Assembly (NCBI GenBank): GCA_035652075.1
Contig: DASREL010000086.1
Span: 1-50,319, forward strand
Reading direction: 5' to 3'
DNA: 50,319 bases
Origin: Gp6-AA45 sp035652075
Lineage (GTDB): Bacteria; Acidobacteriota; Vicinamibacteria; Vicinamibacterales; CAVVIG01
Every line of letters begins with the position of its first letter. Position 1 is the first letter of the stretch. Under the pieces are notes generated by a model. That model had not been told where the DNA came from, searched no databases, and saw nothing but the letters and a program-made list of their open reading frames with translations. Shown in pieces: positions 1-7,556 of this stretch. The position numbers were made by a program, and so were the translations under genes.

Positions 1-242
1 AACGAGAACAGCAGGTTCGTCCGCGACTCGATGCGCACAGCCGTCGCCGCGATGTCGGCAAAACGGCCCGCGTCGATCGACGATCCGAAGTCGGCGCGCC
101 CGAGCGCCGCCGCCCACTGCTCGTGCGCGCGCCACTTGTAACCCCGCTCCCAGTCGATGTACGTCTCATCGCGGAACCCCGCCGGGAAGAAGCGGAGGAA
201 TTTCCTGCGGCAGCGCTCCGGTCCGGACAGTCGCCGAGGCAC
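1..242 (-). CDS. Conserved hypothetical protein, partial (C-terminus off the window)
   Basis: The minus strand stays open from a GTG at 240-242 to the window edge, giving about 80 residues. It reads like real protein: a basic start (PRRLSGPERCRRKFLRFF), then FRDETYIDWERGYKW, then HEQWAAALGR and a last block with RIESRTNLLFS. I have the impression that conserved bacterial proteins of unknown function contain such Trp/Tyr-rich blocks, but I cannot name a family. No clear ribosome binding site precedes the GTG, and the frame stays open further upstream without an ATG, so the true start is uncertain. It is divergent from the small gene at 421. Confidence 0.6.
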   Translation of the reverse strand, partial: MPRRLSGPERCRRKFLRFFPAGFRDETYIDWERGYKWRAHEQWAAALGRADFGSSIDAGRFADIAATAVRIESRTNLLFS

Positions 243-420
243 GGTTTGGGCGATGCACGACGTCTGCCGCGTTGATGTGGTCGAGCTAGAATGGGACCGT
301 CGGCGGCCTATACGTCATCGGTTTCGCGGGACGTGACGCGAAACAGCGAGCCGAACGCGCACGACCTGCCACAAATCGCCGGGGCCGGGCACGAGCGTCA
401 ACAACCTGGAAAAACATGCG

Positions 421-660
421 ATGGCCGACGCTGTAGTGGAAGCTCTCGTGCTCGATCTCCTCGAGTGGCTGACGGTACGGGAACGAAGCTACGAAGAAGC
501 TCTCGATGCATGGCGCACCTCCTGTCCGAAACTTCCCGTGTGGGAAGACGCCAACGACCGCGGACTTGTGACGCTGGAGGATCGGGCCGGGCGTTGCGTC
601 GTTGGCGTCAGCCGGTCAGGCCGCGCCCTTCTCGATCAGCGCAAGACGGGACCGCGATGA
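421..660 (+). CDS. Small conserved protein paired with a D-2-hydroxyacid dehydrogenase remnant
   Basis: This 79-residue soluble protein starts MADAVVEALVLDLLEWL and contains the block AWRTSCPKLPVWEDANDRGLV. It resembles small uncharacterised proteins in which a helical N-terminus precedes a WRTSCPRLPVWE-like motif and a short C-terminal beta region. Its TGA stop overlaps the ATG of the next coding start (ATGA at 657-660), the usual sign of translational coupling. The partner is a broken dehydrogenase gene, so this protein may have lost its functional context. No strong Shine-Dalgarno sequence is visible, only a purine-rich TGGAAAAAC. Function unknown; the coding status is convincing from composition and the overlap. 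Confidence 0.65.
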   Translation: MADAVVEALVLDLLEWLTVRERSYEEALDAWRTSCPKLPVWEDANDRGLVTLEDRAGRCVVGVSRSGRALLDQRKTGPR

Positions 661-923
661 GAGTCTCCATCCTTGACGACTATCACGTCACGCTGCGCAC
701 CCTCGCCTGTCAGCAAGGAGGCGTTCTTCGAACCCTGCGACGTCCGCTCGCTGCACATGCCACTGGTGGAGGCCACGCGCGGGATCGTCACGGCGGCGGA
801 TCTCGCACGCATGAAGCCCACATCGGCGCTGGTGAACACCAGCGGTGCGCGATTGATGGAACCCGGTGCACTCATCGCGGCACTGCGGGCGGGGCGACGG
901 GCATCACGGCCGTGGACGTCTAA
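657..923 (+). pseudogene. D-2-hydroxyacid dehydrogenase (SerA-like) remnant with internal deletion
   Basis: The first frame begins MRVSILDDYHVTLRTL, a typical N-terminus of SerA-like D-2-hydroxyacid dehydrogenases. About 16 codons in, the similarity jumps to another frame reading SKEAFFEPCDVRSLHMPL, followed by GIVTAADLARMKPTSALVNT and EPGALIAALRAGR, the conserved C-terminal half of the NAD-binding domain. A second frame change gives GATGITAVDV and then TAA, where an intact protein would continue into the catalytic His region. From family knowledge roughly 180-200 residues are missing between the two blocks, including the GxGxxG nucleotide motif, and the C-terminus is also lost. The product cannot be functional. 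The start overlaps the upstream gene by ATGA. Confidence 0.8.
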
Positions 924-1307
924 CCGAAGCGCGGTCGGCGTCCGCAGCGCAGGATCCCGACCTCTGACCGCTTGCGGCGACGCCTTGACAGGCGCACAAG
1001 TGCGCTGAAGCGACCCCCTGACTGGCGTTTGCGTGGTAACACCGGGGTAACAAAAACGTGGTGTAGGATGGTTTCTGCTGAACGCGCTTGAAACACGAAA
1101 ACGGCGAAACACCTCAACGTTTATCGGGTGTTTCGCACGTCCTGACGTGGCCTGACAACGGCTGAAAAACAGGCGTTTTCTGCCTGGGGGACAGCGCGCA
1201 ATTGCGATCCCCCGTGTGGAAATCGCGCCGCGTGGCCGCCGCGCGATTCGGACGCTCCTAGACCTTTTTTCCGCTCTCGCCGCTTTCTGCGGAACAACGC
1301 GTTCGTG
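924..1307. other. Non-coding stretch with inverted repeats
   Basis: No credible gene is visible here. It contains a direct repeat of GGTAAC around 1033-1050, a perfect 9-bp inverted repeat (CGAAACACC at 1105-1113 and GGTGTTTCG at 1127-1135, loop 13 nt), and CAGGC/GCCTG arms near 1169-1185. The stretch follows a broken gene and precedes a frameshifted one, so it probably belongs to the same decayed accessory segment. Confidence 0.5.
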
Positions 1308-1636
1308 ATGAACGTTCCCATGGCGTGGTCGTTTTATCTGCTGCCCGTGTTCTTCCCGGCGACGATTTGGGTCGGCTTGGGTTAGCTGCCGTCGTCCTCG
1401 GGCACATCCCTCTTGGAATCTGGTATCTCCGCGAGGTGCAGACGAGTGGGCGGGACTGGGTGTTCGCAATCCTGTACGTTGCGCTCTTCATCGTTGTGGG
1501 CGTGTTGAAGGTCGGTTACGGGGTGCTGGCGGACGAAACTTCTGCGTACCCGTTCGCACCAGAGGAAATGGAGCGATTCGGACGTCGTCGACGCCTTGCT
1601 CAAATCAGAGGCGGGTCGGAAAGCGCGCCCCTCTGA
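1308..1636 (+). pseudogene. Small membrane protein, apparently frameshifted
   Basis: The frame from ATG 1308 reads MNVPMAWSFYLLPVFFPATI and ends at a TAG near 1383. Another frame continues without a gap in the hydrophobic pattern: LAAVVLGHIPLGIWYLREV, then DWVFAILYVALFIVVGVLKV and a polar C-terminus with FAPEEMERFGRRR up to the stop at 1636. Together this would be a protein of about 108 residues with three membrane helices. Neither frame alone makes a sensible protein, so one indel near 1375-1390 is the simplest explanation. No family recognised. A sequencing error would restore the gene. Confidence 0.45.
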
Positions 1637-1765
1637 CGAGCAGGGAACGACGGCGGTTCAAGCCGGATGGATGAGCCGGTCGCGGAATCTCGCTGACACC
1701 CAGCCGAATACTCATCGGGATCGACTGACGCAGCTCTAACGACCAATTTCTGAGGCCAGATGTAG

Positions 1766-1796
1766 ACCTCGCCTGCTGCTCGGTGTCCGGCGAGGT
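1766..1796. repeat. Perfect 8-bp inverted repeat downstream of the permease/IS unit
   Basis: ACCTCGCC (1766-1773) and GGCGAGGT (1789-1796) can form a hairpin with a 15-nt loop. Before the IS insertion it would have lain about 15-45 bp beyond the permease stop, so it may be part of that gene's terminator. No U-run follows on either strand. Confidence 0.4.
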
Positions 1797-1809
1797 TATG
1801 AGATGACTT

Positions 1810-2796
1810 CTAGATGTTCAGTCCCGCCATGTGGTGGAGCGGGTTGAGTCTGAATCGTTCGGGCTGTTCTGTCCAGAGCTGACAGATTCGCTCGTACGGC
1901 GTCAGGCCTCGAAGGCTCTTGAGGCGCTTCGCGAAGTTGTACGCATCGAGGAACGTCGCCAGGTGTGTGCGAAGACTGTTGTGCGTGTCGTAGTAGAACC
2001 GCCGCACCGTGGCGTCCTTGATCGTCCGGTTCATTCGTTCGACTTGGCCGTTTGTCCACGGGTGATTGAACTTGGTGAGACGATGCTCGATGCCGAGCTG
2101 TGCGCACGCCAGATTGAACGCGTGGGCTCTGAAGGGTCGGCGGTCGGCCAGGCGCTGCTGAATCTCGGCAACCGTCCAGCCGCCCTCCGGCGGCGTGAAT
2201 TGAAACCCGTTATCCGTGAGCACCGTGTGAATGCGATACGGGACATGTTCGACTAGCCGGCGCAAGAAGTCCGCTGCGACGCGGCGTGAGGCGTGCTCGT
2301 GAAGCTCCGCGAAGGCGAACTTGCTGACGCGATCGATCGCCACGAACAAATAGAGCTTGCCCTGTTCGGTCCACACCTCCGCCAGATCGATGTGGATATA
2401 CCCGAGCGGATACGCTCTGAACTGCCGACGTGGTGGCGGCCCGTCCAGGCCCGGAAGCCGGCTGATCCCGTGGCGCTGGAAAAGCCGATGCAGCGCCGAT
2501 CGGGTCAGATGCGGAATCGTGACCTGGAGGGCGTAGAGGCAGTCGTCGAGCGATAGGCCGGTGTGGCGACGGAACGCGATGATCAGCGTTTCCTCGCTGC
2601 GGGAGAGCACCGTGGACCTCGGGGTCTTCGGCCCCATCGGTCGGTCCTCCACGCTCGTGCGCCTCCGCCACTTCGCGACCGTCTTCGGATTGATGCCGTA
2701 TCGCTCGCTCAGCGCCTCGAGCGAAGCTTTCGATCGCTGTATTGCAGCTCGAATGGCGTACGTGGTCGTGCCGCTTCCGTGAAGTACTTGTCCCAC
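1810..2796 (-). CDS. IS481-family transposase
   Basis: The 328-residue protein is full length for the family. The N-terminus (about 10-60) is a helix-turn-helix with SLEALSERYGINPKTVAKWRRR, followed by a second winged or HTH part to about 125. The rve-type DDE core carries Asp in YIHIDLAEV, Asp in VLTDNGFQF and Glu in NGQVERMNRTIKD. The C-terminus has LTPYERICQLW, typical of IS481 transposases. Translation starts at GTG with AGGAGA nearby. The TAG stop lies in the flanking CTAG, so the last codons sit in the terminal repeat. It appears intact, so the element may still be active. Confidence 0.9.
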   Translation of the reverse strand: MGQVLHGSGTTTYAIRAAIQRSKASLEALSERYGINPKTVAKWRRRTSVEDRPMGPKTPRSTVLSRSEETLIIAFRRHTGLSLDDCLYALQVTIPHLTRSALHRLFQRHGISRLPGLDGPPPRRQFRAYPLGYIHIDLAEVWTEQGKLYLFVAIDRVSKFAFAELHEHASRRVAADFLRRLVEHVPYRIHTVLTDNGFQFTPPEGGWTVAEIQQRLADRRPFRAHAFNLACAQLGIEHRLTKFNHPWTNGQVERMNRTIKDATVRRFYYDTHNSLRTHLATFLDAYNFAKRLKSLRGLTPYERICQLWTEQPERFRLNPLHHMAGLNI

Positions 2797-2854
2797 AGCG
2801 TCTCCTTGGTTGTGGCGTCAATCCTGCCACCACCACACCGTGGGACTAAACATC
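1814..2854 (-). mobile_element. IS481-family insertion sequence inserted at CTAG
   Basis: This is a complete element of about 1041 bp with one transposase gene and imperfect terminal inverted repeats. The left end reads ATGTTCAGTCCCGCC and the right end, read inwards, GATGTTTAGTCCCACG; both continue into TGTGGTGG-like sequence. It is flanked by CTAG at 1810-1813 and 2855-2858. IS481 of Bordetella is known to target NCTAGN, which fits. The right CTAG contains the TAG stop of the neighbouring permease gene, and the left CTAG supplies the TAG stop of the transposase. The exact ends are uncertain by 1-2 bp because the right tip carries an extra G. Confidence 0.8.
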
Positions 2855-5506
2855 CTAGGCACGCAGGACTTGAACGGGATCGGTTCGTGTGGCGCGCACA
2901 GCCGGAACCAGACACGCGGCGGCAGACGCCGCTCCCATCGCGACGAACGCCATCGCGAAGGTCACTGGATCGCGCGGGTTCACGTCGAAGAGCAGCGTGC
3001 CTAGCAGTTTCGTGAGACCGAAGGCGGCAACCGCACCACCCGCCATACCGCTCGCGGTCAGCAACATGCCGCTCGCGAGGACGCGTCGAAGCAGGGCTGA
3101 CGGATTGGCACCGAGGGCTAATCGGAGCGCTAGCTCGCGCCCGTTCTGTGTCACGGTGTACGACATCACGCCGTAGAGACCGATGGCGGCGAGGATCAAG
3201 GCGACACCGCCAAATGCGGTCAGCAGTCTCACGGCCATCGTCGTCGACTGGTTCATGCGGCCGATCTGCTCGCGCATCGTCATGAGCTGATCGGGCGTCA
3301 GGGAGGCGTCCAATGCCCGCACTTCCGTCGCGAGGGTTGTCGTCATGACGGACGGCGCGAGCGCCGTGCGAATCATCAACGTCTGTCCCCGCGCCGTCGA
3401 CTGGCGGACCGGCACATAGAAGAACGGCCGCGATGGTTCCATCAGATCGCGGTACTTCGAGAGCTTCGCGATACCGACCACGCGCATCGCGCGTCCACCG
3501 ACCACGAGTCGCGATCCGACTGGATCACGGCCGCGCCAGTACCGCGCCGCCATCGGTTCGTTGACGATGGCCACCAACTCTGACGTTTCGTTGTCATCGC
3601 GCGTGAACTCGCGCCCGGATACGAGTGGTATGCCGAGCGTTCGCAGGTACGTGGGGCCGATTTGCGTGTACTCGACTGTCGGCGCTTCGCCCGGTTGCGT
3701 CTCGTAACCATCGACAGCCACGGGCGCGGACGCGCCGCCGGAATACGAGAATGGCGGCCCGCCAACGAATGCCGCCGCTTCAACGCCGGGCACACTGCCG
3801 ATGCGCTCAATCAGCCGATCCTCGAACACGTTCGCACGTGCGAGGTTGTAGTCGGCGGCGGCCAGGTCGATGTACGTGACGAGCACGCGATCGGCATCAA
3901 AACCGGGACTCTTGGTGCGCATGTGATACAGGCTTTCAATGACAAGACCTGCGCCGACGATTAACACGAAACTAATCGCGACTTGGACCACTACCAATGC
4001 GGCTCGCACGCGCGCACGTGCGCCGCCACCGCCGGCACCGGCGGAATCGGTCTTGAGTCCGCCGACGAGATCGACCTTGCTAGCCAGCATCGCGGGGATC
4101 AGACCGAACAGAACGGTTGCGGCGAACGTGAGTCCGACGCTCAACAGCAGCACGCGCATGTCGAGATCAGCCGGGAGCCGCAATGGCGTCGTGCCGCGCG
4201 GTGGGAACAAGAAGACGAGCGCACCGCGAGCCCAGTACGCGGCGACGAGGCCGCAGGTACCGGCGATCGACGCGAGGAGGATCGCTTCGGTCAGCAGTTG
4301 TCGAACCAAGCGGCTGCGTCCCGCGCCGACGGCGAGTCTGATCGTCAGTTCGCCGCGCCGCGCAACGGATTTCAAGAGCAGCAGGTTCCCGACGTTCGCG
4401 CATGCAATCAGCAGCATGGCGGCGACGCCGACGAGGGCGATCGTTAGCGTCGGCACGAGCGCATCCATCGGGTTGAATGGCGACTGCCAGAGCGGCTTCA
4501 ACATCAGCCCGCGGCCGCGGTTCGTCGACGGAAATTCCGCCTGCAGGCGCTCGGCCAATGACGAGACTTCGGCCTGCGCTTGTGCGCGGCTAACGCCCGG
4601 CTTCACGCGAACAAAACCCTCGATCCACCGGGCGCCGCGATCCTCGAGCTTGTAGCCGCCGGGATCGAAGACCGCCTGCATCGACGCCGGCACCCAGAAC
4701 TGAAATTGATAACCGACGAACGTGCCGTAAAACCCTTCTGGCGCGACGCCGACGACCGTGTGCAACACGCCATTCAAGCGGATGGTGCGCCACACCGCGC
4801 TCGGATCGCTGTCGAATTTTCGCTGCCAGAGTTGATAGCTGATGACGACGACCGGGTGCGCATTGCGGCCGATATCCTCGCCGGGTTGGAACCCGCGGCC
4901 AAGGATCGGCTTGACGCCGAGCGCGTCGAAATAGTTCGCCGAGACGAGGCTGCCTGGCGCGCGCTCGCCCTTCTGATCGACGAAACCGATGACCGCGCCG
5001 TTGATTCTGTCCGCGATGAACGCCTGAATCGTCCTGGCGTTGCGCTCCAGGTCCTTGAAGTCCGGCCACGAAATGTCGGTGCCCTTCGTGGCTTCAGGAG
5101 CGGTGCCTGCGATCACATACAGGCTGTCTTCGTCGTGCACGGCCGGGTACGGCCGCAGCATCACGCCCTCAATCCAGCTGAACACGGCGGCGTTCGCACC
5201 GATGCCGAGCGTCAGGCAGAGGACCGCGAGCACCGAGAATCCCGGATTGCGCCGCAGCATCCTCAACCCGTAACCCAGGTCGCGCCGGAAATCGTCCATC
5301 CATCGCACCCGGTTCGCGTCGGACGATCGGTCGTTCGCGAGCGCAACGCTGCCGAAACGTTTTCGCGCTTCGCGACGCGCCTCGTCTTCGCTCATGCCGC
5401 CACGCATGAATTCCGCGCTCCGCTGATCGAGGTGGAATTGCGCCTCCTCGTGGAAGGAGCCACCGTCGTCCGACCATGAGTTGCGCGCACGTTGAAACCA
5501 GCCCAT
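2855..5506 (-). CDS. ADOP-family ABC-type permease (MacB/FtsX-like)
   Basis: This 883-residue membrane protein belongs to the acidobacterial duplicated orphan permeases, MacB-like permeases without a fused ATPase. The start MGWFQRARNSW (ATG at 5504-5506) is preceded by AGGAGA; the frame is open further upstream, but that part overlaps the PadR gene. Residues about 15-80 form the soluble N-terminal domain (MSEDEARREARKRFG). A first helix follows (GFSVLAVLCLTLGIGANAA), then a periplasmic MacB-type core, two FtsX regions (the first with ACANVGNLLLLKSVARRGE) and the C-terminal FtsX block with GLYGVMSYTVTQNGRELALR. The substrate is unknown. It lies 8 bp downstream of PadR, so co-transcription is near certain. 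The TAG stop lies inside the CTAG target of the IS481 element; the protein looks complete. Confidence 0.9.
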   Translation of the reverse strand: MGWFQRARNSWSDDGGSFHEEAQFHLDQRSAEFMRGGMSEDEARREARKRFGSVALANDRSSDANRVRWMDDFRRDLGYGLRMLRRNPGFSVLAVLCLTLGIGANAAVFSWIEGVMLRPYPAVHDEDSLYVIAGTAPEATKGTDISWPDFKDLERNARTIQAFIADRINGAVIGFVDQKGERAPGSLVSANYFDALGVKPILGRGFQPGEDIGRNAHPVVVISYQLWQRKFDSDPSAVWRTIRLNGVLHTVVGVAPEGFYGTFVGYQFQFWVPASMQAVFDPGGYKLEDRGARWIEGFVRVKPGVSRAQAQAEVSSLAERLQAEFPSTNRGRGLMLKPLWQSPFNPMDALVPTLTIALVGVAAMLLIACANVGNLLLLKSVARRGELTIRLAVGAGRSRLVRQLLTEAILLASIAGTCGLVAAYWARGALVFLFPPRGTTPLRLPADLDMRVLLLSVGLTFAATVLFGLIPAMLASKVDLVGGLKTDSAGAGGGGARARVRAALVVVQVAISFVLIVGAGLVIESLYHMRTKSPGFDADRVLVTYIDLAAADYNLARANVFEDRLIERIGSVPGVEAAAFVGGPPFSYSGGASAPVAVDGYETQPGEAPTVEYTQIGPTYLRTLGIPLVSGREFTRDDNETSELVAIVNEPMAARYWRGRDPVGSRLVVGGRAMRVVGIAKLSKYRDLMEPSRPFFYVPVRQSTARGQTLMIRTALAPSVMTTTLATEVRALDASLTPDQLMTMREQIGRMNQSTTMAVRLLTAFGGVALILAAIGLYGVMSYTVTQNGRELALRLALGANPSALLRRVLASGMLLTASGMAGGAVAAFGLTKLLGTLLFDVNPRDPVTFAMAFVAMGAASAAACLVPAVRATRTDPVQVLRA

Positions 5507-5514
5507 AACGTCTC

Positions 5515-5853
5515 CTATGCGTACCGCAGCACTTTGGCGACGCCCTTGGTCAGGCGCGACCACTTCTCCTGCTCTTCGGCGAGGCGTTTTTCTCCGGCAC
5601 GGGTCAGTTCGTAAATACGGGCGCGCCGGTTGTTCTCCGTTCTTTGCCAGTCGGCGCGAATCCACCCGAGGTGCTCCATCCGGTGCAGGGCGGGGTAGAG
5701 CGAGCCTTCCTCGACGCGCAGAATATCGTCGGAGATGGATTGGATATCGGCCGCGATGCCGTAACCGTGATGCGGACCTCGGCTGAGCGTTTTGAGAACG
5801 AGGAGATCCAGGGTGCCCTGGAGTGCGTCGGCCTTGCGTTTGCGAGGCAGCAT
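5515..5853 (-). CDS. PadR-family transcriptional regulator
   Basis: The 112-residue protein has the PadR winged helix: LQGTLDLLVLKTLSRGPHHGYGI, then DILRVEEGSLYPALHRMEHLGWI for the recognition helix, and the wing RRARIYELTRAGEKRL. It has only a short C-terminal helix, like the small PadR-s2 type. The stop TAG is part of the TAGGAGA Shine-Dalgarno sequence of the following permease gene. PadR-ADOP pairs are common in Acidobacteria. The promoter overlaps a perfect palindrome directly at the start codon, so autorepression of the two-gene operon is likely. The ligand is unknown. Confidence 0.93.
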   Translation of the reverse strand: MLPRKRKADALQGTLDLLVLKTLSRGPHHGYGIAADIQSISDDILRVEEGSLYPALHRMEHLGWIRADWQRTENNRRARIYELTRAGEKRLAEEQEKWSRLTKGVAKVLRYA

Positions 5854-5854
5854 G

Positions 5855-5888
5855 CCCTAGAACTCTAGGGTAATTACGCGAGTTCCGT
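5855..5888 (-). promoter_or_regulatory. padR promoter with palindromic operator; likely leaderless start
   Basis: On the minus strand TTGACG, an 18-bp spacer and TAGAGT resemble a sigma70 promoter. The perfect palindrome CCCTAGA-GT-TCTAGGG (5855-5870) covers the -10 box and ends one base before the ATG. A further CTAGAG half-site lies just upstream of the -35 (about 5893-5898). Transcription would begin within a few bases of the ATG, leaving no room for a Shine-Dalgarno sequence, so the mRNA is probably leaderless. Autoregulation by the PadR protein is an inference from position. Confidence 0.6.
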
Positions 5889-6050
5889 CAACCTCTAGGA
5901 CCGTCGTATGTTCACGGTTTTCTTGGCGCGCATCGATTGTTAACTCGGCGTGTCGCCGCGCAGCCAACATTTGTTGAAAGAAGAACTACGCGGTCGGCGG
6001 ACTGATTTGACCGCCTGGTTCCCAACTAGAAGGTCGCGTGAGGCTATCTG

Positions 6051-6294
6051 TTGCGCCAAAGAGGCGGAGGGTTCTTCCTAAGGGTCGAACGCGATCTCGG
6101 TCACACGCTGCCGTATCTCCTCGCCGACGCCCGTGCCGGGACCGCCGTCGCGACAGCCGTTGTTGCCGCGGAGCTTGGCGCCATCAGCTATTCGGCAACG
6201 GTTCATGGACACGCCGTCTCTCGCTGCGGCGTTTCAGGTCGTGGTTGGCGGCGTCCTGGTCTTCCTGGCCGGCCTGTTCATCGGCAGTTCCTAA
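6051..6294 (+). pseudogene. VIT1/CCC1-family transporter remnant (C-terminal part, frameshifted)
   Basis: The first frame reads RDLGHTLPYLLADARAGTAV and continues AVVAAELGAISY. A frame change near 6195 then gives RQRFMDTPSLAAAFQVVVGG and VLVFLAGLFIGSS followed by TAA. Joined, this matches the last two or three membrane helices of VIT/CCC1-type iron or manganese transporters, whose C-termini end in a VVGGxLVFxxGxxIGSS-like helix. The N-terminal two-thirds, including the first helices and the metal-binding cytosolic loop, is absent. The remnant lies upstream of, and is divergent from, the padR operon. Confidence 0.65.
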
Positions 6295-6517
6295 CTCGGT
6301 CTTGCGGCTCGGCGTGCGCTCACGCAGCAGCGCCGCGGCTTGGATCAACATCGGATGCCCGCACCCAAACGGGTCGGGCCCCGGCCGGACGCTTGTGCCA
6401 GAATCGCTGTCTGTGCCGACTCCGTGTTTCCCACGCTGACTGAGCAGGGCCTCCGACATAGGCCGACGATGACGCGCGGCGCGCGGCGGCGATGCCGATT
6501 TGCGGGAGCCTTAGTTG
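6295..6517. other. Intergenic DNA, no gene seen
   Basis: Open frames here have biased composition and no recognisable motif. I see no structured RNA and no clear promoter. It separates the VIT remnant from the convergent GyrI-like gene. Confidence 0.4.
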
Positions 6518-6985
6518 TCAGTCGCGCTTTAGGAGGTACACGACGACTGTCTCAGTGTCGGATGGGTCAGGCGTCGGATCTCCGTAGATCTCCCACGAGT
6601 GGCCAGCGGAGTCCCTGCGGTACGCCGCCATCCATGTGCCGATCGCGTCGTGCGCCTCGCTGATGCGGTTGTACGGCCCGCGATGCAGGGCGACCGCAGC
6701 TTCGCCGGCTGGCGTTTCGGTCGCGTGCACCTCGCCGGCAGTTTCAAACGTGCGCGTGACCTCGACGCCGAAGTCACACAATATCGGCGCGCCCGGCAGC
6801 TTCGCGTGGTGATACAGGAAGATGTTGTGGCCGTCAATCCATAGCCCGGGCTGACTGCGAATGAACTTCCAGACCTTAGCCAGCGCAGGCTGCCACACTG
6901 AGCCAACGGCGGCCGGCGCGACTTCGCGGCGCACCGCAGCCAACCTTCTCGGGTGAACGGTCTGTACGCTCACAGAAACCGGCAT
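6518..6985 (-). CDS. GyrI-like / AraC effector-binding domain protein
   Basis: The 155-residue protein fits the SOUL/GyrI-like small-molecule binding fold seen as a stand-alone protein or as the C-terminal domain of AraC and MerR regulators. Supporting segments are a start with VSVQTVHPRRLAAVRREV, LWIDGHNIFLYHH, CDFGVEVTRTFETAGEV, a HRGPYNRISEAHDAIGTWM block (usual HxGxYxxLxxAHxxLxxW motif) and a final strand with EIYGDPTPDPSDTETVVVYL. No DNA-binding domain is present, so it probably binds or sequesters a small ligand. No strong ribosome binding site is visible. It stands alone between the VIT remnant and the att-like region. Confidence 0.8.
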   Translation of the reverse strand: MPVSVSVQTVHPRRLAAVRREVAPAAVGSVWQPALAKVWKFIRSQPGLWIDGHNIFLYHHAKLPGAPILCDFGVEVTRTFETAGEVHATETPAGEAAVALHRGPYNRISEAHDAIGTWMAAYRRDSAGHSWEIYGDPTPDPSDTETVVVYLLKRD

Positions 6986-7496
6986 TTCTAGATCGTAAAG
7001 CAGTCTCTCACACGCGTCGCAGATAGCGGGGCCCTATGCGCGACCGCTACACCGCTCGGTCGTCAGCGCGTGGGTCGACTTCCGCTCGGCCCGTCGCCGC
7101 ATGAGAACGCAGGGAATGCGCGATGTTCAGATGAAGGGGCTCGACCACGGCGCGCGCTGACCCACGGCTTAGTCGCAATCAGCGACGTTCGGTGGCTCGA
7201 GAGTGCAGGTGCGGTCAATCTCATGACATGCTGCTCTGTTGCGCGGAAAGAGCGGCGGCGTTGGCTTCGGAATCGCCCCCGTTATTCGTGGCCACGAAGA
7301 CGGTTCGCGGACAGCCGTTAGCCCGCCGTTAGCCCGGCCGATCGGCCACGGGATTTTGCACAGGACCATGCATTTTGGGCTAACAATGGGCTAACGCTGC
7401 GACGAGACTGCCTGAAAACCCCTGAACCGCGTCGACCACGATTTGTTCGGAGATTTGCGAAGGTCGTGTTTCAGCCGACGTCACCGATTTGCATCG
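6986..7496. other. Gene-free stretch preceding the tRNA-Leu fragment
   Basis: About 500 bases without a credible gene. The notable structure is the nested repeat at 7317-7395. No integrase sequence is recognisable. The stretch is best read as the end of a former integrated element. Confidence 0.45.
7317..7395. repeat. Nested direct/inverted repeats GTTAGCCC (x2) and GGGCTAAC (x2)
   Basis: GTTAGCCC occurs at 7317-7324 and 7328-7335 (3-bp gap), and its reverse complement GGGCTAAC at 7377-7384 and 7388-7395 (again a 3-bp gap). Two direct pairs thus face each other across about 41 bp. Paired short repeats of this kind, about 100-180 bp from a tRNA 3' end, resemble arm-type binding sites of tyrosine integrases. 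The function is inferred. Confidence 0.6.
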
Positions 7497-7556
7497 GAGC
7501 GACTTAAAATCCTGGGTCTCGAAAGAGGCGTGTGGGTTCGAAGCCCGCCCCCGGCA
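7497..7556 (+). other. 3' part of a tRNA-Leu(UAA), probable attachment site
   Basis: The anticodon loop CTTAAAA (UAA at 7505-7507) is followed by a long variable arm that can pair (GTCTC/GAGGC around a GAAA loop), a T-arm (GTGGG-TTCGAAG-CCCGC, 7532-7548), the acceptor strand CCCCGGC and a discriminator A at 7556. A class II tRNA with UAA is tRNA-Leu. The 5' half is missing: no GCCGGGG acceptor strand or D-arm lies upstream, and the anticodon stem is imperfect. A 3' tRNA fragment is the usual trace of integrase-mediated insertion into a tRNA gene; the intact copy would lie outside the window. Confidence 0.7.

Noticed and set aside
1033..1050. GGTAAC direct repeats as a second attachment site matching the one at 7317
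   Set aside because: The sequence differs from GTTAGCCC, and no tRNA fragment or core repeat is near, so a link cannot be supported.
7317..7395. Regular short repeats that might be a CRISPR fragment
   Set aside because: The units are only 8 bp, arranged as inverted pairs with 3-bp gaps; there are no spacers of constant length and no cas genes.
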